Assembly (NCBI GenBank): GCA_036399835.1 | Contig: DASWMI010000192.1 | Location: 1 to 64,000, forward strand | DNA length: 64,000 nucleotides | Source: DASYML01 sp036399835 | GTDB lineage: Bacteria; Acidobacteriota; Blastocatellia; Pyrinomonadales; Pyrinomonadaceae | Direction: 5' to 3' | In this document: piece after piece, positions 34,616 to 44,049 of the stretch | Layout of the letters: each line of letters opens with the position of its first letter | Position numbering within the stretch: position 1 is the stretch's first letter | Translations under genes and position numbers: made by a program | Notes under the pieces: generated by a model | What the model was told of the DNA's origin: nothing | The model's input: only the letters and a program-made list of their open reading frames with translations | The model's database searches: none

Positions 34616-37600
34616 ATGAATAGATACCCTTTCTCTCTCTTCTCAAGTCTTCTTTTGCTGTTTGGGCTGGTGGGCGTAGCTCTCGGGCAGGGCACGGCCT
34701 CGCGCGTGACAGGCGTCGTGACAGACCCTTCCGGCGCGGTCGTCCCTGGCGCGACCGTGACGCTGACCAACGAAGGCACGAAACTCTCATTCAACACAGA
34801 GACCACCTCGGCAGGCACTTACAGCTTTGACTCCGTGCAGGTCGGGACCTATACCGTGACGGTCGAGAAGCAGGGCTTTAAGAAGTTTGTCACGACGGGC
34901 AACCCCGTCAACGTCAACCAGCCCGCGACCGTGGACGTGGCCCTGGAAGTCGGCGGCATCAACGATGTCGTCACGGTAGACGCGACCGCCGAGCTGGTCC
35001 AGACGAGCAGCTCCGGCAACTTCGGGAATACCGTCGAGCAGAAAACGCTCGAGACTCTGCCCATCGTCGGCGTGCGCGGGCGCAACCCGCTCAGCTTTAT
35101 CAACTTTCAGCCGGGCGTCGTGACCGGCTCGAACACGGGCGGCGGCGTACACGTTCACGGCGCTCGTGACCGCGCCTTCAACTTCACGCTCGACGGGATA
35201 GACATCAACGAATCCAGCGCGGGCGGCTCGAACTTTACGCCGCTGCGTCCTAACCCCGACTCGCTGACAGAGTTCCAGGTCGTGACCAGCAACTTCACAG
35301 CAGAGCTTGGGCGCAGCAGCGGCGCGCAGGTGACGCTCGTGACACGCTCCGGGACGAACGTCTTTCACGGCAACCTTTTCGAGTTCTACCAGACGCCGCG
35401 CCTCATCGCCAACGAGTACAACAACAATCTCAACGGGACGCCGCGCGGCCAGTTTGTCCAGCACATCTTCGGCGGCAGCATCGGCGGCCCTATCATCCGC
35501 AACCGAACCTTCTTCTTTGCGAATCTGCAACTGCTCAGAACCTCGCAGAGCATCGCGCGGACACGCACGGTCCTGACGCAGACGGCGCGGCAGGGCATCT
35601 TCCGCTATGTGGCCGGCGGGCGCAACAATCCTGCGGGCGTCAGTAATGCTTCGGTGGATGCCAACGGCAACCCTGTCTTCCCTGTGTGCAGCGGGACGGT
35701 CACGACCAACTGCATCGCGAGCTACAGCATCGCCGCCAACGACCCCGCGAACCTCGGGCTTGACCCGACGGTTCAGCAGGTCATCGGACTGACGCCGCTA
35801 CCGAACAGCTTTACGGCGGGCGGCGATGGACTGAACTTCGCAGGCTTCACCTTCCTCGCGCCGCAGACCGAGAGACAGTATGACCTGGCCTTCAAGATTG
35901 ACCATACCTTTAACGAGCGCAACACGATGTACGTGCGTTATGCTCAGGGCGAGCAGAACACGCTCGGCGATTCGGGTAACGGCAACACCAACGGCGGCAT
36001 CATCGGCGGGAGCGGCGGCCCGCAGGCTTTCCCCAACTCGCCGCGCAACATCGACACGCTGCGCAACCCTAAGAACCTCGCGGTCAACTATCGCTGGACG
36101 GCCACGCCGACGCTGACAAACGAAATCGTGGTCGGCTTTAATCGCTTCACCTTCAGCTTTAACAACGCGGACGAGAACGCCGACTCGAATTCCCCCATAC
36201 GCTTCGATTGTCCTTTTCCGGGGCTGACCTCAGGCTGTCTGGATTTGACCAACCCGCTCGACAACACACCGATTATCAACAACGCGCGAAGCCTTCGCAC
36301 ATACCAGCTTGTTGATAACCTGAGCTGGCTGCGCAGCTCTCACACCTTTAAGTTTGGCACGAACCTGCGTTACCAGCAGCACCTGGACAATCGCGGGCAG
36401 GCGGCAGGGCTGTACGTCAACCCGCAGGTGGATTTTAGCCGCAACGCCAACCCGCCGCCCACAAGTCTGACCACCCCGACCGGCATCAACACGGCCAACG
36501 ACCGCCCGCGACTTCAGAGCCTCTACAACGTCCTGCTCGGACGCGTCGGCAACATAGGTCAGGGCTTTGTGGCGACGAGCGACAGCGCCTTTGGCGCGCC
36601 CGGGACGCGTTTTCCATTCGACGCGCGCTATCCGGAATATGATTTCTACGGGCAGGACACCTGGAAGATTCTCCCGAACCTGACGCTGGACTTCGGCATG
36701 CGCTGGGAAATCAAGCTCTCGCCGAGTTCGGCTGGCGACCTTCCGATCCTGCGTCCTGACAGGCCCTTGCGCATCGGCGAAGCGCCCGCCAACAACGTGC
36801 GCTGGGTCGAAGGCAAACTCTTTGACAGCGACTGGAATAACTTCGCGCCGACCGTCGGCTTCGCCTGGGACCCCTTCGGCGACGGTAAGACTTCGGTGCG
36901 CGGCAACTTCCGTTTAGCCTATGACCGGACCAATACGTTTGTCTTCTCCTCCTTTATCTATAACACTGCTCCGGGCGCGACGGCTGGCGTCATCAACTCG
37001 TCCTTCGGCACGCAGGCCAACGAGCAGGGGCGTTTACGCTTCGGCCTCCCGACGCTCTCGCCGCCCGCGGGCCTGACGCCGGAGGCTCTGCGCCAGCCCC
37101 CGGCTTTCTCTTCCAACAGCATCTCTGTGGTTGACCCAAGCCTTCGCTCGCCGAAGACCTATCAGTGGGGCGCGAGCTTTCAGCGTGAAGTCGGGTGGGG
37201 TTCGGTCGTCGAAGTAAACTACATCGGGCGCAAGGGCGTGGGACTCTACGGCGCTTACGATGTCAATCAAGTGGACATCTTCAATAACGGTTTCCTCGGA
37301 GCCTTCAATGCCATCAGGTCAGCCTTTATCGCTAACCCTGATTGCTACCCGACCTTCAATTCGGCGAAGTGCACGATACCGGCCAACACCAGCCCGTTGA
37401 TTAACGACCTGCTGGCATCCGACACGCGGCGCGGCGCTCTGACAGGCTCGCAGTATTTCGCCACGAGCCTGTTTACCTCCGAAGTAGGCATCGGCTCGGT
37501 GGCGGCAGCGGCTGACAGCCTGGCGCGTCGCACGAACGCCAACGACCCTAATGTGCCGACCATCGTCCGCAGCGGCTTTAGCCCCTTCTTCTTCCGTCCC

Positions 37601-38419
37601 TACCCGCAGTTTTCAGGCGCTGTCAACGTCATTGACAGCAACGATTTCTCTGTCTACAACGCGCTTGAAGTGCAGTTAAAGCGCCGCTTCAATAAGGGAC
37701 TGAGCTACCAGTTGTCCTACACGCTGGCGAAGTCCATGGACACGCGTTCCTATGATCCGGCCTTAACGATTGTCGGGCGCGGCACAACTCAGACGGCCTC
37801 GAACACTCCCTATGATGTTCACAACCGTCGTCTGAATTACGCGCGCTCCGACTTCGACCGCAGACACTCGCTACAGGGCTACGTCGTCTACGACATCCCG
37901 CTCGGCAGGGGGCGGCAGTTTCTCAATAACGTCAATCCAGTGGTTGACCGTCTCATCGGCGGGTTCGAGCTTGCCAGCGTGCTCATCTGGCAGTCTGGCC
38001 GCCCGTTCACCGTCTATTCGGGTGTCAACACGATTAGCAACGTTCTACAGACACCGGCCAACTGCAACGGGTGCAGCGCCAATCTGGGCAGCGTACAACA
38101 GGAGTCTGGGACGAACTTCTTCTTTACACAGGCGCAGCGCGCGCAGTTTTCCGCGCCCGGGCCGGGCGAGTTCGGCAACACGGGTCGAAACTTCTTTACA
38201 GGCCCGCCGCTCTTTAACCTCGACCTCATGCTCGGCAAGAAGTTTTACCTGACCGAGACCATGAACTTCGAGGTGCGGGCCGAGATGCAGAACGCGACCA
38301 ACACGCCCGCCTTCGATTTCCCGACGGCGGTCGTCACCAACAGTACCTTCGGGCGCATACGCGGGAGCGTCGTCAACACCGCGCGGCGCGTGCAGTTGGC
38401 TGTCAAATTTAACTTCTAA
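34616..38419 (+). CDS. Oar-like TonB-dependent receptor with carboxypeptidase-regulatory domain
   Basis: Outer-membrane receptor of 1267 residues. ATG 34616 follows AGGAG at good spacing and begins a signal peptide (MNRYPFSLFSSLLLLFGLVG, cleaved near ALGQ), so it is preferred to the open-frame start at 34568. Residues about 22-110 form the carboxypeptidase-regulatory domain (VTGVVTDPSGAVVPGATVTL). A plug-like region follows (ALEVGGINDVVTVDATAELV, VEQKTLETLPIVGVRGRNPL), then a long barrel ending VQLAVKFNF with a terminal aromatic residue. It is 328 bases after the AmiE-NamZ gene on the same strand and carries in its upstream region the 18-nt sequence shared with the LysR/kinase region. Uptake of wall fragments is a reasonable but unproven guess. 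Only one TGGWCCA word occurs in its 3.8 kb. Confidence 0.9.
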   Translation: MNRYPFSLFSSLLLLFGLVGVALGQGTASRVTGVVTDPSGAVVPGATVTLTNEGTKLSFNTETTSAGTYSFDSVQVGTYTVTVEKQGFKKFVTTGNPVNVNQPATVDVALEVGGINDVVTVDATAELVQTSSSGNFGNTVEQKTLETLPIVGVRGRNPLSFINFQPGVVTGSNTGGGVHVHGARDRAFNFTLDGIDINESSAGGSNFTPLRPNPDSLTEFQVVTSNFTAELGRSSGAQVTLVTRSGTNVFHGNLFEFYQTPRLIANEYNNNLNGTPRGQFVQHIFGGSIGGPIIRNRTFFFANLQLLRTSQSIARTRTVLTQTARQGIFRYVAGGRNNPAGVSNASVDANGNPVFPVCSGTVTTNCIASYSIAANDPANLGLDPTVQQVIGLTPLPNSFTAGGDGLNFAGFTFLAPQTERQYDLAFKIDHTFNERNTMYVRYAQGEQNTLGDSGNGNTNGGIIGGSGGPQAFPNSPRNIDTLRNPKNLAVNYRWTATPTLTNEIVVGFNRFTFSFNNADENADSNSPIRFDCPFPGLTSGCLDLTNPLDNTPIINNARSLRTYQLVDNLSWLRSSHTFKFGTNLRYQQHLDNRGQAAGLYVNPQVDFSRNANPPPTSLTTPTGINTANDRPRLQSLYNVLLGRVGNIGQGFVATSDSAFGAPGTRFPFDARYPEYDFYGQDTWKILPNLTLDFGMRWEIKLSPSSAGDLPILRPDRPLRIGEAPANNVRWVEGKLFDSDWNNFAPTVGFAWDPFGDGKTSVRGNFRLAYDRTNTFVFSSFIYNTAPGATAGVINSSFGTQANEQGRLRFGLPTLSPPAGLTPEALRQPPAFSSNSISVVDPSLRSPKTYQWGASFQREVGWGSVVEVNYIGRKGVGLYGAYDVNQVDIFNNGFLGAFNAIRSAFIANPDCYPTFNSAKCTIPANTSPLINDLLASDTRRGALTGSQYFATSLFTSEVGIGSVAAAADSLARRTNANDPNVPTIVRSGFSPFFFRPYPQFSGAVNVIDSNDFSVYNALEVQLKRRFNKGLSYQLSYTLAKSMDTRSYDPALTIVGRGTTQTASNTPYDVHNRRLNYARSDFDRRHSLQGYVVYDIPLGRGRQFLNNVNPVVDRLIGGFELASVLIWQSGRPFTVYSGVNTISNVLQTPANCNGCSANLGSVQQESGTNFFFTQAQRAQFSAPGPGEFGNTGRNFFTGPPLFNLDLMLGKKFYLTETMNFEVRAEMQNATNTPAFDFPTAVVTNSTFGRIRGSVVNTARRVQLAVKFNF

Positions 38420-38517
38420 ACCGCAAACGAAAGCGGCGGCGGCAGCTTGATCTTAAGAGACAAGTTGACGTTGAGAGGCCAGGCTGACCGCCGCTTATTT
38501 CCAGGCCAGGTGTGATT

Positions 38518-40131
38518 ATGCGAACGGTCATGGCGCGCGTCGCCATCATCACGGTTCTCATCTCGGTCCTTTCGCAGTCGCCATCGCTGCTCCCGGCTCA
38601 ACAGCCCGGCGCAGCTCCCTACGACCTTGTCATCATCAACGCACGCATCGTGGACGGGACCGGCAATCCCTGGTTTCGTGCGGACGTGGCCGTCAAGGAT
38701 GGACGCATCGCACGCATCGGGCGTGTTTCGGTCGAGCAGGCGCGCAAAGTCGTTGACGCGCACAACCAGATTCTTGCGCCAGGCTTTATAGACGTTCACA
38801 CGCACGTCGAATCAATCTACAAACAACCCGAAGCTGAAAACTTTGTGCGGATGGGCGTGACCTCGCTTGTCACGGGCAACTGCGGTTCATCCGCGATCGA
38901 CGTGGGCGAGTTTCTAGGGCGCATCAAGCAGACGCCGCTCGCCGTCAATCTCGCCACCTTGATCGCGCATGGCTCTGTGCGCTCGCAGGTGCTCGGGCTT
39001 GAAGACCGCGCGCCCACTCAGGAAGAGCTGCAAAAGATGTCCGCGCTGGTCGAGCAGGGGATGAAGGACGGCGCGGTCGGTCTCTCGACGGGTCTTATCT
39101 ACGTGCCGGGAACTTATGCCAAGACAGATGAAGTGGTCGCCCTGGCGCGCGTCGCCGCACGCTACGGCGGACTCTACGCCACACACATGCGCAACGAGGG
39201 CGACGGCGTCATGGATGCCATACGCGAATCCATCCGGATCGGTGAGCAGGCCGGGCTGCCCGTAGAGATTTCGCATTTTAAGATTAGTAGTAAAAGGTTG
39301 TGGGGACAGAGCACGGCGACTATCGGGCTGGTGCGCGAAGCCAGAGAGCGCGGGCTGATGGTCACTGTGGACCAGTACGCCTATACGGCCTCTTCGACTT
39401 CGCTCGATTCGCTGCTGCCCGCGTGGGCGCTGGCCGGGGGCCGCGAAGAAGGGAAGCGGCGGCTGGCCGATAAGGCCACGCACGAGCGTATCGTGCGCGA
39501 GATGAAAGAGACGCTCAAGCAGAGCGGCTTTAAAGATTATGCTTACGCGGTGGTCGCGGGCTACGAAGCAAACGCGGCCTTTAACGGTAAATCCATCGCC
39601 GAGATTACCAGACAGACGCTCGGCAAGTCTGACGTCTCGGCGCAGCTCGAACAGATTTTCGTGATGTACGCGGCGGGCGGCGCAGGCATGGTCTATCACA
39701 AGATGAATGAAGATGACGTCGCGCGCATCATGCGCGAGCCGTTTACGATGATTGCCTCCGATAGCGGCGTGCGCCGCTTCGGCGAAGGCGTGCCGCACCC
39801 GCGCGGCTACGGCAACAACGCACGCGTGCTCGGCCACTACGTCCGCGAGCTAAAACTGCTCGGTCTCGAAGATGCCGTGCGCAAGATGACATCTCTGCCC
39901 GCGCAAGTCTTCGGTCTGCGTGACCGCGGTCTCTTGCGCGAAGGCTACGCGGCTGACCTCGTCCTCTTCGACGAGACAACCGTTAGCGACCGCTCGACCT
40001 TTGAACAGCCGCACCAGTACCCGGTCGGCATCGGCTATGTCTTCGTCAACGGTCAAATAGTGCTCTCGAACGGGCAGTTGACGGGGGCGCATCCGGGCGC
40101 TGCGCTGCGCGGGGCGGGCGCAGGCGGTTGA
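38518..40131 (+). CDS. N-acyl-D-amino-acid deacylase (D-aminoacylase)
   Basis: Amidohydrolase-superfamily enzyme, 537 residues from ATG 38518, that hydrolyses N-acyl-D-amino acids to free D-amino acids. An N-terminal hydrophobic segment (ARVAIITVLISVLSQSPSLL) looks like a signal peptide, so it is probably exported. Blocks of the D-aminoacylase subfamily: YDLVIINARIVDGTGNPWF, metal site GFIDVHTHVES, then SLVTGNCGSS with the conserved metal-ligand Cys, GLYATHMRNEGDGVMDAIRE and VEISHFKIS. It ends with ADLVLFDETTVSDRSTFEQP and HQYPVGIGYVFVNG, typical of this group. Enclosed by two receptors and next to the wall-salvage genes, it may act on D-Ala- or D-Glu-containing fragments; that is inference. 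Confidence 0.92.
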   Translation: MRTVMARVAIITVLISVLSQSPSLLPAQQPGAAPYDLVIINARIVDGTGNPWFRADVAVKDGRIARIGRVSVEQARKVVDAHNQILAPGFIDVHTHVESIYKQPEAENFVRMGVTSLVTGNCGSSAIDVGEFLGRIKQTPLAVNLATLIAHGSVRSQVLGLEDRAPTQEELQKMSALVEQGMKDGAVGLSTGLIYVPGTYAKTDEVVALARVAARYGGLYATHMRNEGDGVMDAIRESIRIGEQAGLPVEISHFKISSKRLWGQSTATIGLVREARERGLMVTVDQYAYTASSTSLDSLLPAWALAGGREEGKRRLADKATHERIVREMKETLKQSGFKDYAYAVVAGYEANAAFNGKSIAEITRQTLGKSDVSAQLEQIFVMYAAGGAGMVYHKMNEDDVARIMREPFTMIASDSGVRRFGEGVPHPRGYGNNARVLGHYVRELKLLGLEDAVRKMTSLPAQVFGLRDRGLLREGYAADLVLFDETTVSDRSTFEQPHQYPVGIGYVFVNGQIVLSNGQLTGAHPGAALRGAGAGG

Positions 40132-40335
40132 GCGACGTGATAGTTCTTGCTACTCGCGGCGCAGCCAGTGTATAAGATTGAGCATCAAGCTGTACGGCCC
40201 TGAGCGGCAAATACAGTCACAGCAGTTCGCACTCGTTTGAATCCCGGAAAACCTGTCTGAGTCTTGAGCCGCGAGAGTCCGCAGCACTCTTCAGCTCATG
40301 CCCAGAATCTACCAGAGATGAAAAGGAAACAGCCC

Positions 40336-43300
40336 ATGAGACACCATTTTGAGATCGCATGTCGAATAATCATCCTTGCGCTCGTCTGTTGCGCCGGTCT
40401 GAGCGTCGCCTCGGCGCAGGAGATTACAGGCACCATCAACGGAACGGTCAAGGACGCCAGCGGCGCAGCCGTCGCGGACGCGACCGTGACGATTACCGAT
40501 GAGGATAAGAATATCGTCGTGCGTACACTGAAGACGGGCGATGAGGGCCAGTACTCCGCCCCGTCTTTGCCCGTCGGCAACTATTCTGTCGCCGTTGAAG
40601 CACCAAATTTTAAGAAATCCATCCAGACTAATGTCAAACTCGATGTCAATCAGCGGCGCACACTAGATGTCACCCTTGAAGCGGGGAATATAGCTGAGGT
40701 TGTGACGGTCGGAGTTGACCCCGTGGCGGTTGAGCTGACGACGCCGACGGCCTCGACCGTCATCAACGGCGAACAGGTCCGCGAGCTTTCGATTAATAAC
40801 CGCAACTTCGTCCAGCTCGTGACGCTCGCGCCCGGCGTGACCAACGACCTGGCGGACCAGGTTTATGTCGGTACGACCAATCCGGCGGGGCAGGCCAACA
40901 CAGTCAATATCTCTGTCAACGGCGCGCGCAGCAGCTCGAACACATTTCTCGTTGACGGCGCGGACATCACGGACCGCGGCTCGAACTTAACCATCCAGGC
41001 TTATCCGAGCGTTGATTCAATCGGCGAGTTCAGGGTCTTGCGCAGCCTCTACGGAGCCGAATCGGGCAACAGCGGCGGCGGCCAGGTCAACATCATTACT
41101 CGCTCGGGCGGCAACGAGTTTCACGGCTCGCTCTTCGAGTTTGTACGCAACGAGCGGCTCAATGCGAATGATTTTCTGACCAACGCCTCGACCGCTCCGC
41201 CCTGCGGTCGTGACTCCAACGGCGGAGCCAAACGCTGCCCCTTCCGCTATAACAACTACGGGTTGACGATTGGCGGACCAATCATGTATCCCAATTTCGG
41301 TGAAGGCACGCCGGGCGGCGCTTTTAAGAAACTGAGCAGGACCTTCTTCTTCTTCTCTGAAGAGCAACGACGCGATATACGCTATCCGACTTTAGTCTCG
41401 ACGGTCCCCGATACCGCGCTGCGACAGGGAATCTTCCCGATTGATGTCTGCATCAATCGCAACAACACGACGGACACCTGCACCGGGGCGAACATCCTCA
41501 AAGCCGGAACGCCGCTGCCCGCGAATCTCTTCAACCCCGCGGCCCTCTCATACATCAACCAGATTTACAACCGTCTGCCGCAGCCGAACGGGGCCAATTA
41601 CGCTCTGACCTCCGCCGCCATCAACAAGGCGGACTTTCGACAGGAGATTCTGAAATTCGACCACAGCTTCACGGATTCCTGGACGGCCTTTTATCGTTAT
41701 GAGAACGATAAAATCCCGACCCTCGATGTCAACTCGCTCTTCTCAAGCGGCGGCAGCCTGCCCGGAGTCTCGACCACCGAAACAAATTCTCCCGGCAAGG
41801 CGCACACCTTTCAAACAACCTTCACGGTCAACCCGCAAGCGGTCATGGATTTGCGCTACAGCTATTCTTACGGCGCGATTCTCAGCCGCAACGTCGGATA
41901 CCTGGCCCTCTCTAATTCGACCAACCCCGTGACGCTGCCTTATATCAACACGCGTGACCGCATCACGTCGGTTTCGGGTAACGGTTTTGGCGGGCTAACC
42001 AGTTTTGGTCCATATGATAACTTCTCCAACAAACATAATTGGGGAGCCAACCTGAGTCTCATACAGGGCACGCACACGATGAAGTTCGGCGGCGCCTATT
42101 CCAAGTACCGCAAGAACGAGAACGCGCTGGTATCGGATACCACCGGAGCCAATCAGGGTATCTTCACCACGTTCGGGACCACGCTCCCAACAGGCGTCAC
42201 TGCCAGCACGCTCAATCAGAACTTGCAGCGCTGGGCCAACTTCCTCGTCGGCAACGCGGGAACCTTCGTGCAGGGAAAATTCGATTACACGGCTGACCTG
42301 CGACAGGCAAATATAGAGGCTTACGGACAGGATGAATGGCGCTTCAAACCCAGTTTGACACTGTATTACGGCGTTCGTTATTCGCGCTACGGCCAACCGA
42401 ATGACCGCAACGGGCGGCTCTCGAATTTCGACCCGGCGCTGTTCACCCTCGCCAACGCGCCACAGGTGACGGGCGCTGGTAATCGCGTGGCCGGGTCAGG
42501 CAATTACTGCAACGGACTTTTTGTTAACTCGCAGAACTACCAGACTGCCATTAACTGCACACCGACGGTTTCACCTTTTGGCGACGAAGTGGTGAGAACT
42601 CCAAACCTGGACTTTGCGCCGCGCGTCGGCCTCGCCTGGGACCCGTTCGGCAAGGGCCGCACTTCGGTTCGCACGGGCTACGGTATCTATTACGAGCAGG
42701 TGCTGGTCGGTTTCGCCGAACAGATTATCGGCGTCAACCCGCCCTACCAGGAAAACTTCAGCATCAATAACACGCGTCTCGATAACCCTGCCGGGACCAG
42801 CACTTTTGTCCCTTCGGCGGCGGCCTCGACGATTCGCGGGATGGATACAGATTGGAAGACTCCCTACATGCAGCATTGGTCCCTGGATGTGCAGCACCAG
42901 TTGACCAGCAACACTGTGATGAGCATCGGTTACTACGGCTCAAAGGGAACTCATCTGGTCGGCGTCGTGGAGATAAATGAGCTGGCCCCGGGGCAGGCTC
43001 TTCACTCGCAGTGCGCGACCGGAAGCAATACTTTCCAGACGCCCAACGTGACGCTCTCGCCATGCCTCGTCGCCGGCACGGCCTTCTTCTCTTCCGCGGC
43101 CACGGCGATTGTGGACCAGCTTCGCCCTTACAGGGGCTATCGCTCGATCACCATGCTCCAGCCGCGCTTCAACTCGAATTATCACAGCTTGCAGTTTTCC
43201 GGCCAGCACCGGTTTGCCAAGGCGTCGCAGATTAACATGGCCTACACCTGGGCCAAAAACCTGACCGACAGCCAGAATGACCGCTCGAACGCTCCACAGA

Positions 43301-43902
43301 ATACCGCAGACTTCCGAAGCGAATACAGCCGTGCGGCGCTCGACCGTCGTCATGTTTTTTCGCTCAACTACATTTACGAACTGCCGTTCTACACGGACGG
43401 GCAGGGCTTTGCGGGTAAAGTCCTCGGCGGGTGGCAAGCCTCCGGCATTATCGCCGCGCAATCCGGTTTGCCGTTCACGATCACAACTTCAAACTACGAC
43501 CCGGCGGGCTTAGGCTTCATCCCTGCGGCCATCGCGGGCGGCAGGCCAAACCTGCTCTGCGACCCGAACGCCAATGCGCCCGGCTTGCGCACGCAATACT
43601 TCAACGGCGCTTGCTTCCAGGCCAACCCGGCCTCCACCGCGACCAACATCCTCAACGTTCCCGGAACGGCGGGGCGCGGGATTATCAACGGGCCACCGAC
43701 TTACCGCGTTGATTTCACCCTGACGAAGAATATTCACTTTAGCGAAAACGTGCGCTTGCAGCTTCGCGGTGAAGCCTTCAATGTTTTCAACCACACCAAC
43801 TTCCGCACCATCGGTACTAACATCACGTTGGGAACCTATAACACGGTGACGGCTGTCAGAGACCCGCGCACGATTCAGCTCGGCGCGAAATTCTACTTCT
43901 AG
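40336..43902 (+). CDS. Oar-like TonB-dependent receptor with carboxypeptidase-regulatory domain
   Basis: Third receptor of the window, about 1188 residues from ATG 40336, which is preceded by AAAAGGAAAC; ATG 40318 in frame is an alternative. Signal peptide (ACRIIILALVCCAGLSVASA, then Q). The carboxypeptidase-regulatory domain spans about 27-115 (ITGTINGTVKDASGAAVADA), then a plug-like section (INGEQVRELSINNRNFVQLV, NGARSSSNTFLVDGADITDR) and a barrel ending IQLGAKFYF. A Cys-rich loop (CINRNNTTDTC and CGRDSNGGAKRCPF) may form disulfides. It lies 204 bases after the D-aminoacylase gene and ends at a strong terminator. It differs enough from the other two receptors in length and loops that a different ligand is likely. 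Confidence 0.9.
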   Translation: MRHHFEIACRIIILALVCCAGLSVASAQEITGTINGTVKDASGAAVADATVTITDEDKNIVVRTLKTGDEGQYSAPSLPVGNYSVAVEAPNFKKSIQTNVKLDVNQRRTLDVTLEAGNIAEVVTVGVDPVAVELTTPTASTVINGEQVRELSINNRNFVQLVTLAPGVTNDLADQVYVGTTNPAGQANTVNISVNGARSSSNTFLVDGADITDRGSNLTIQAYPSVDSIGEFRVLRSLYGAESGNSGGGQVNIITRSGGNEFHGSLFEFVRNERLNANDFLTNASTAPPCGRDSNGGAKRCPFRYNNYGLTIGGPIMYPNFGEGTPGGAFKKLSRTFFFFSEEQRRDIRYPTLVSTVPDTALRQGIFPIDVCINRNNTTDTCTGANILKAGTPLPANLFNPAALSYINQIYNRLPQPNGANYALTSAAINKADFRQEILKFDHSFTDSWTAFYRYENDKIPTLDVNSLFSSGGSLPGVSTTETNSPGKAHTFQTTFTVNPQAVMDLRYSYSYGAILSRNVGYLALSNSTNPVTLPYINTRDRITSVSGNGFGGLTSFGPYDNFSNKHNWGANLSLIQGTHTMKFGGAYSKYRKNENALVSDTTGANQGIFTTFGTTLPTGVTASTLNQNLQRWANFLVGNAGTFVQGKFDYTADLRQANIEAYGQDEWRFKPSLTLYYGVRYSRYGQPNDRNGRLSNFDPALFTLANAPQVTGAGNRVAGSGNYCNGLFVNSQNYQTAINCTPTVSPFGDEVVRTPNLDFAPRVGLAWDPFGKGRTSVRTGYGIYYEQVLVGFAEQIIGVNPPYQENFSINNTRLDNPAGTSTFVPSAAASTIRGMDTDWKTPYMQHWSLDVQHQLTSNTVMSIGYYGSKGTHLVGVVEINELAPGQALHSQCATGSNTFQTPNVTLSPCLVAGTAFFSSAATAIVDQLRPYRGYRSITMLQPRFNSNYHSLQFSGQHRFAKASQINMAYTWAKNLTDSQNDRSNAPQNTADFRSEYSRAALDRRHVFSLNYIYELPFYTDGQGFAGKVLGGWQASGIIAAQSGLPFTITTSNYDPAGLGFIPAAIAGGRPNLLCDPNANAPGLRTQYFNGACFQANPASTATNILNVPGTAGRGIINGPPTYRVDFTLTKNIHFSENVRLQLRGEAFNVFNHTNFRTIGTNITLGTYNTVTAVRDPRTIQLGAKFYF

Positions 43903-43923
43903 TCCGGCGCAAAGCTGGACCAC

Positions 43924-43980
43924 AAAAAAAGCCTGCCCGCAAATGGTTTTCAGAAGCTTTGCGGGCAGGCTCTTTTTTAT
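43924..43980. terminator. Strong bidirectional hairpin terminator
   Basis: A perfect 14-bp stem, AGCCTGCCCGCAAA (43930-43943) with TTTGCGGGCAGGCT (43958-43971), loop of 14, followed by CTTTTTTAT on the plus side and preceded by seven A on the minus side. It ends the third receptor gene and can equally end the convergent glcF transcript. Confidence 0.92.
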
Positions 43981-44049
43981 CATCAAGACAGAGCTGACTG
44001 TAAACTCTTTTTCGTTATCTCCAGTGCCCGTCCTTCGCATCGTTTGCGC

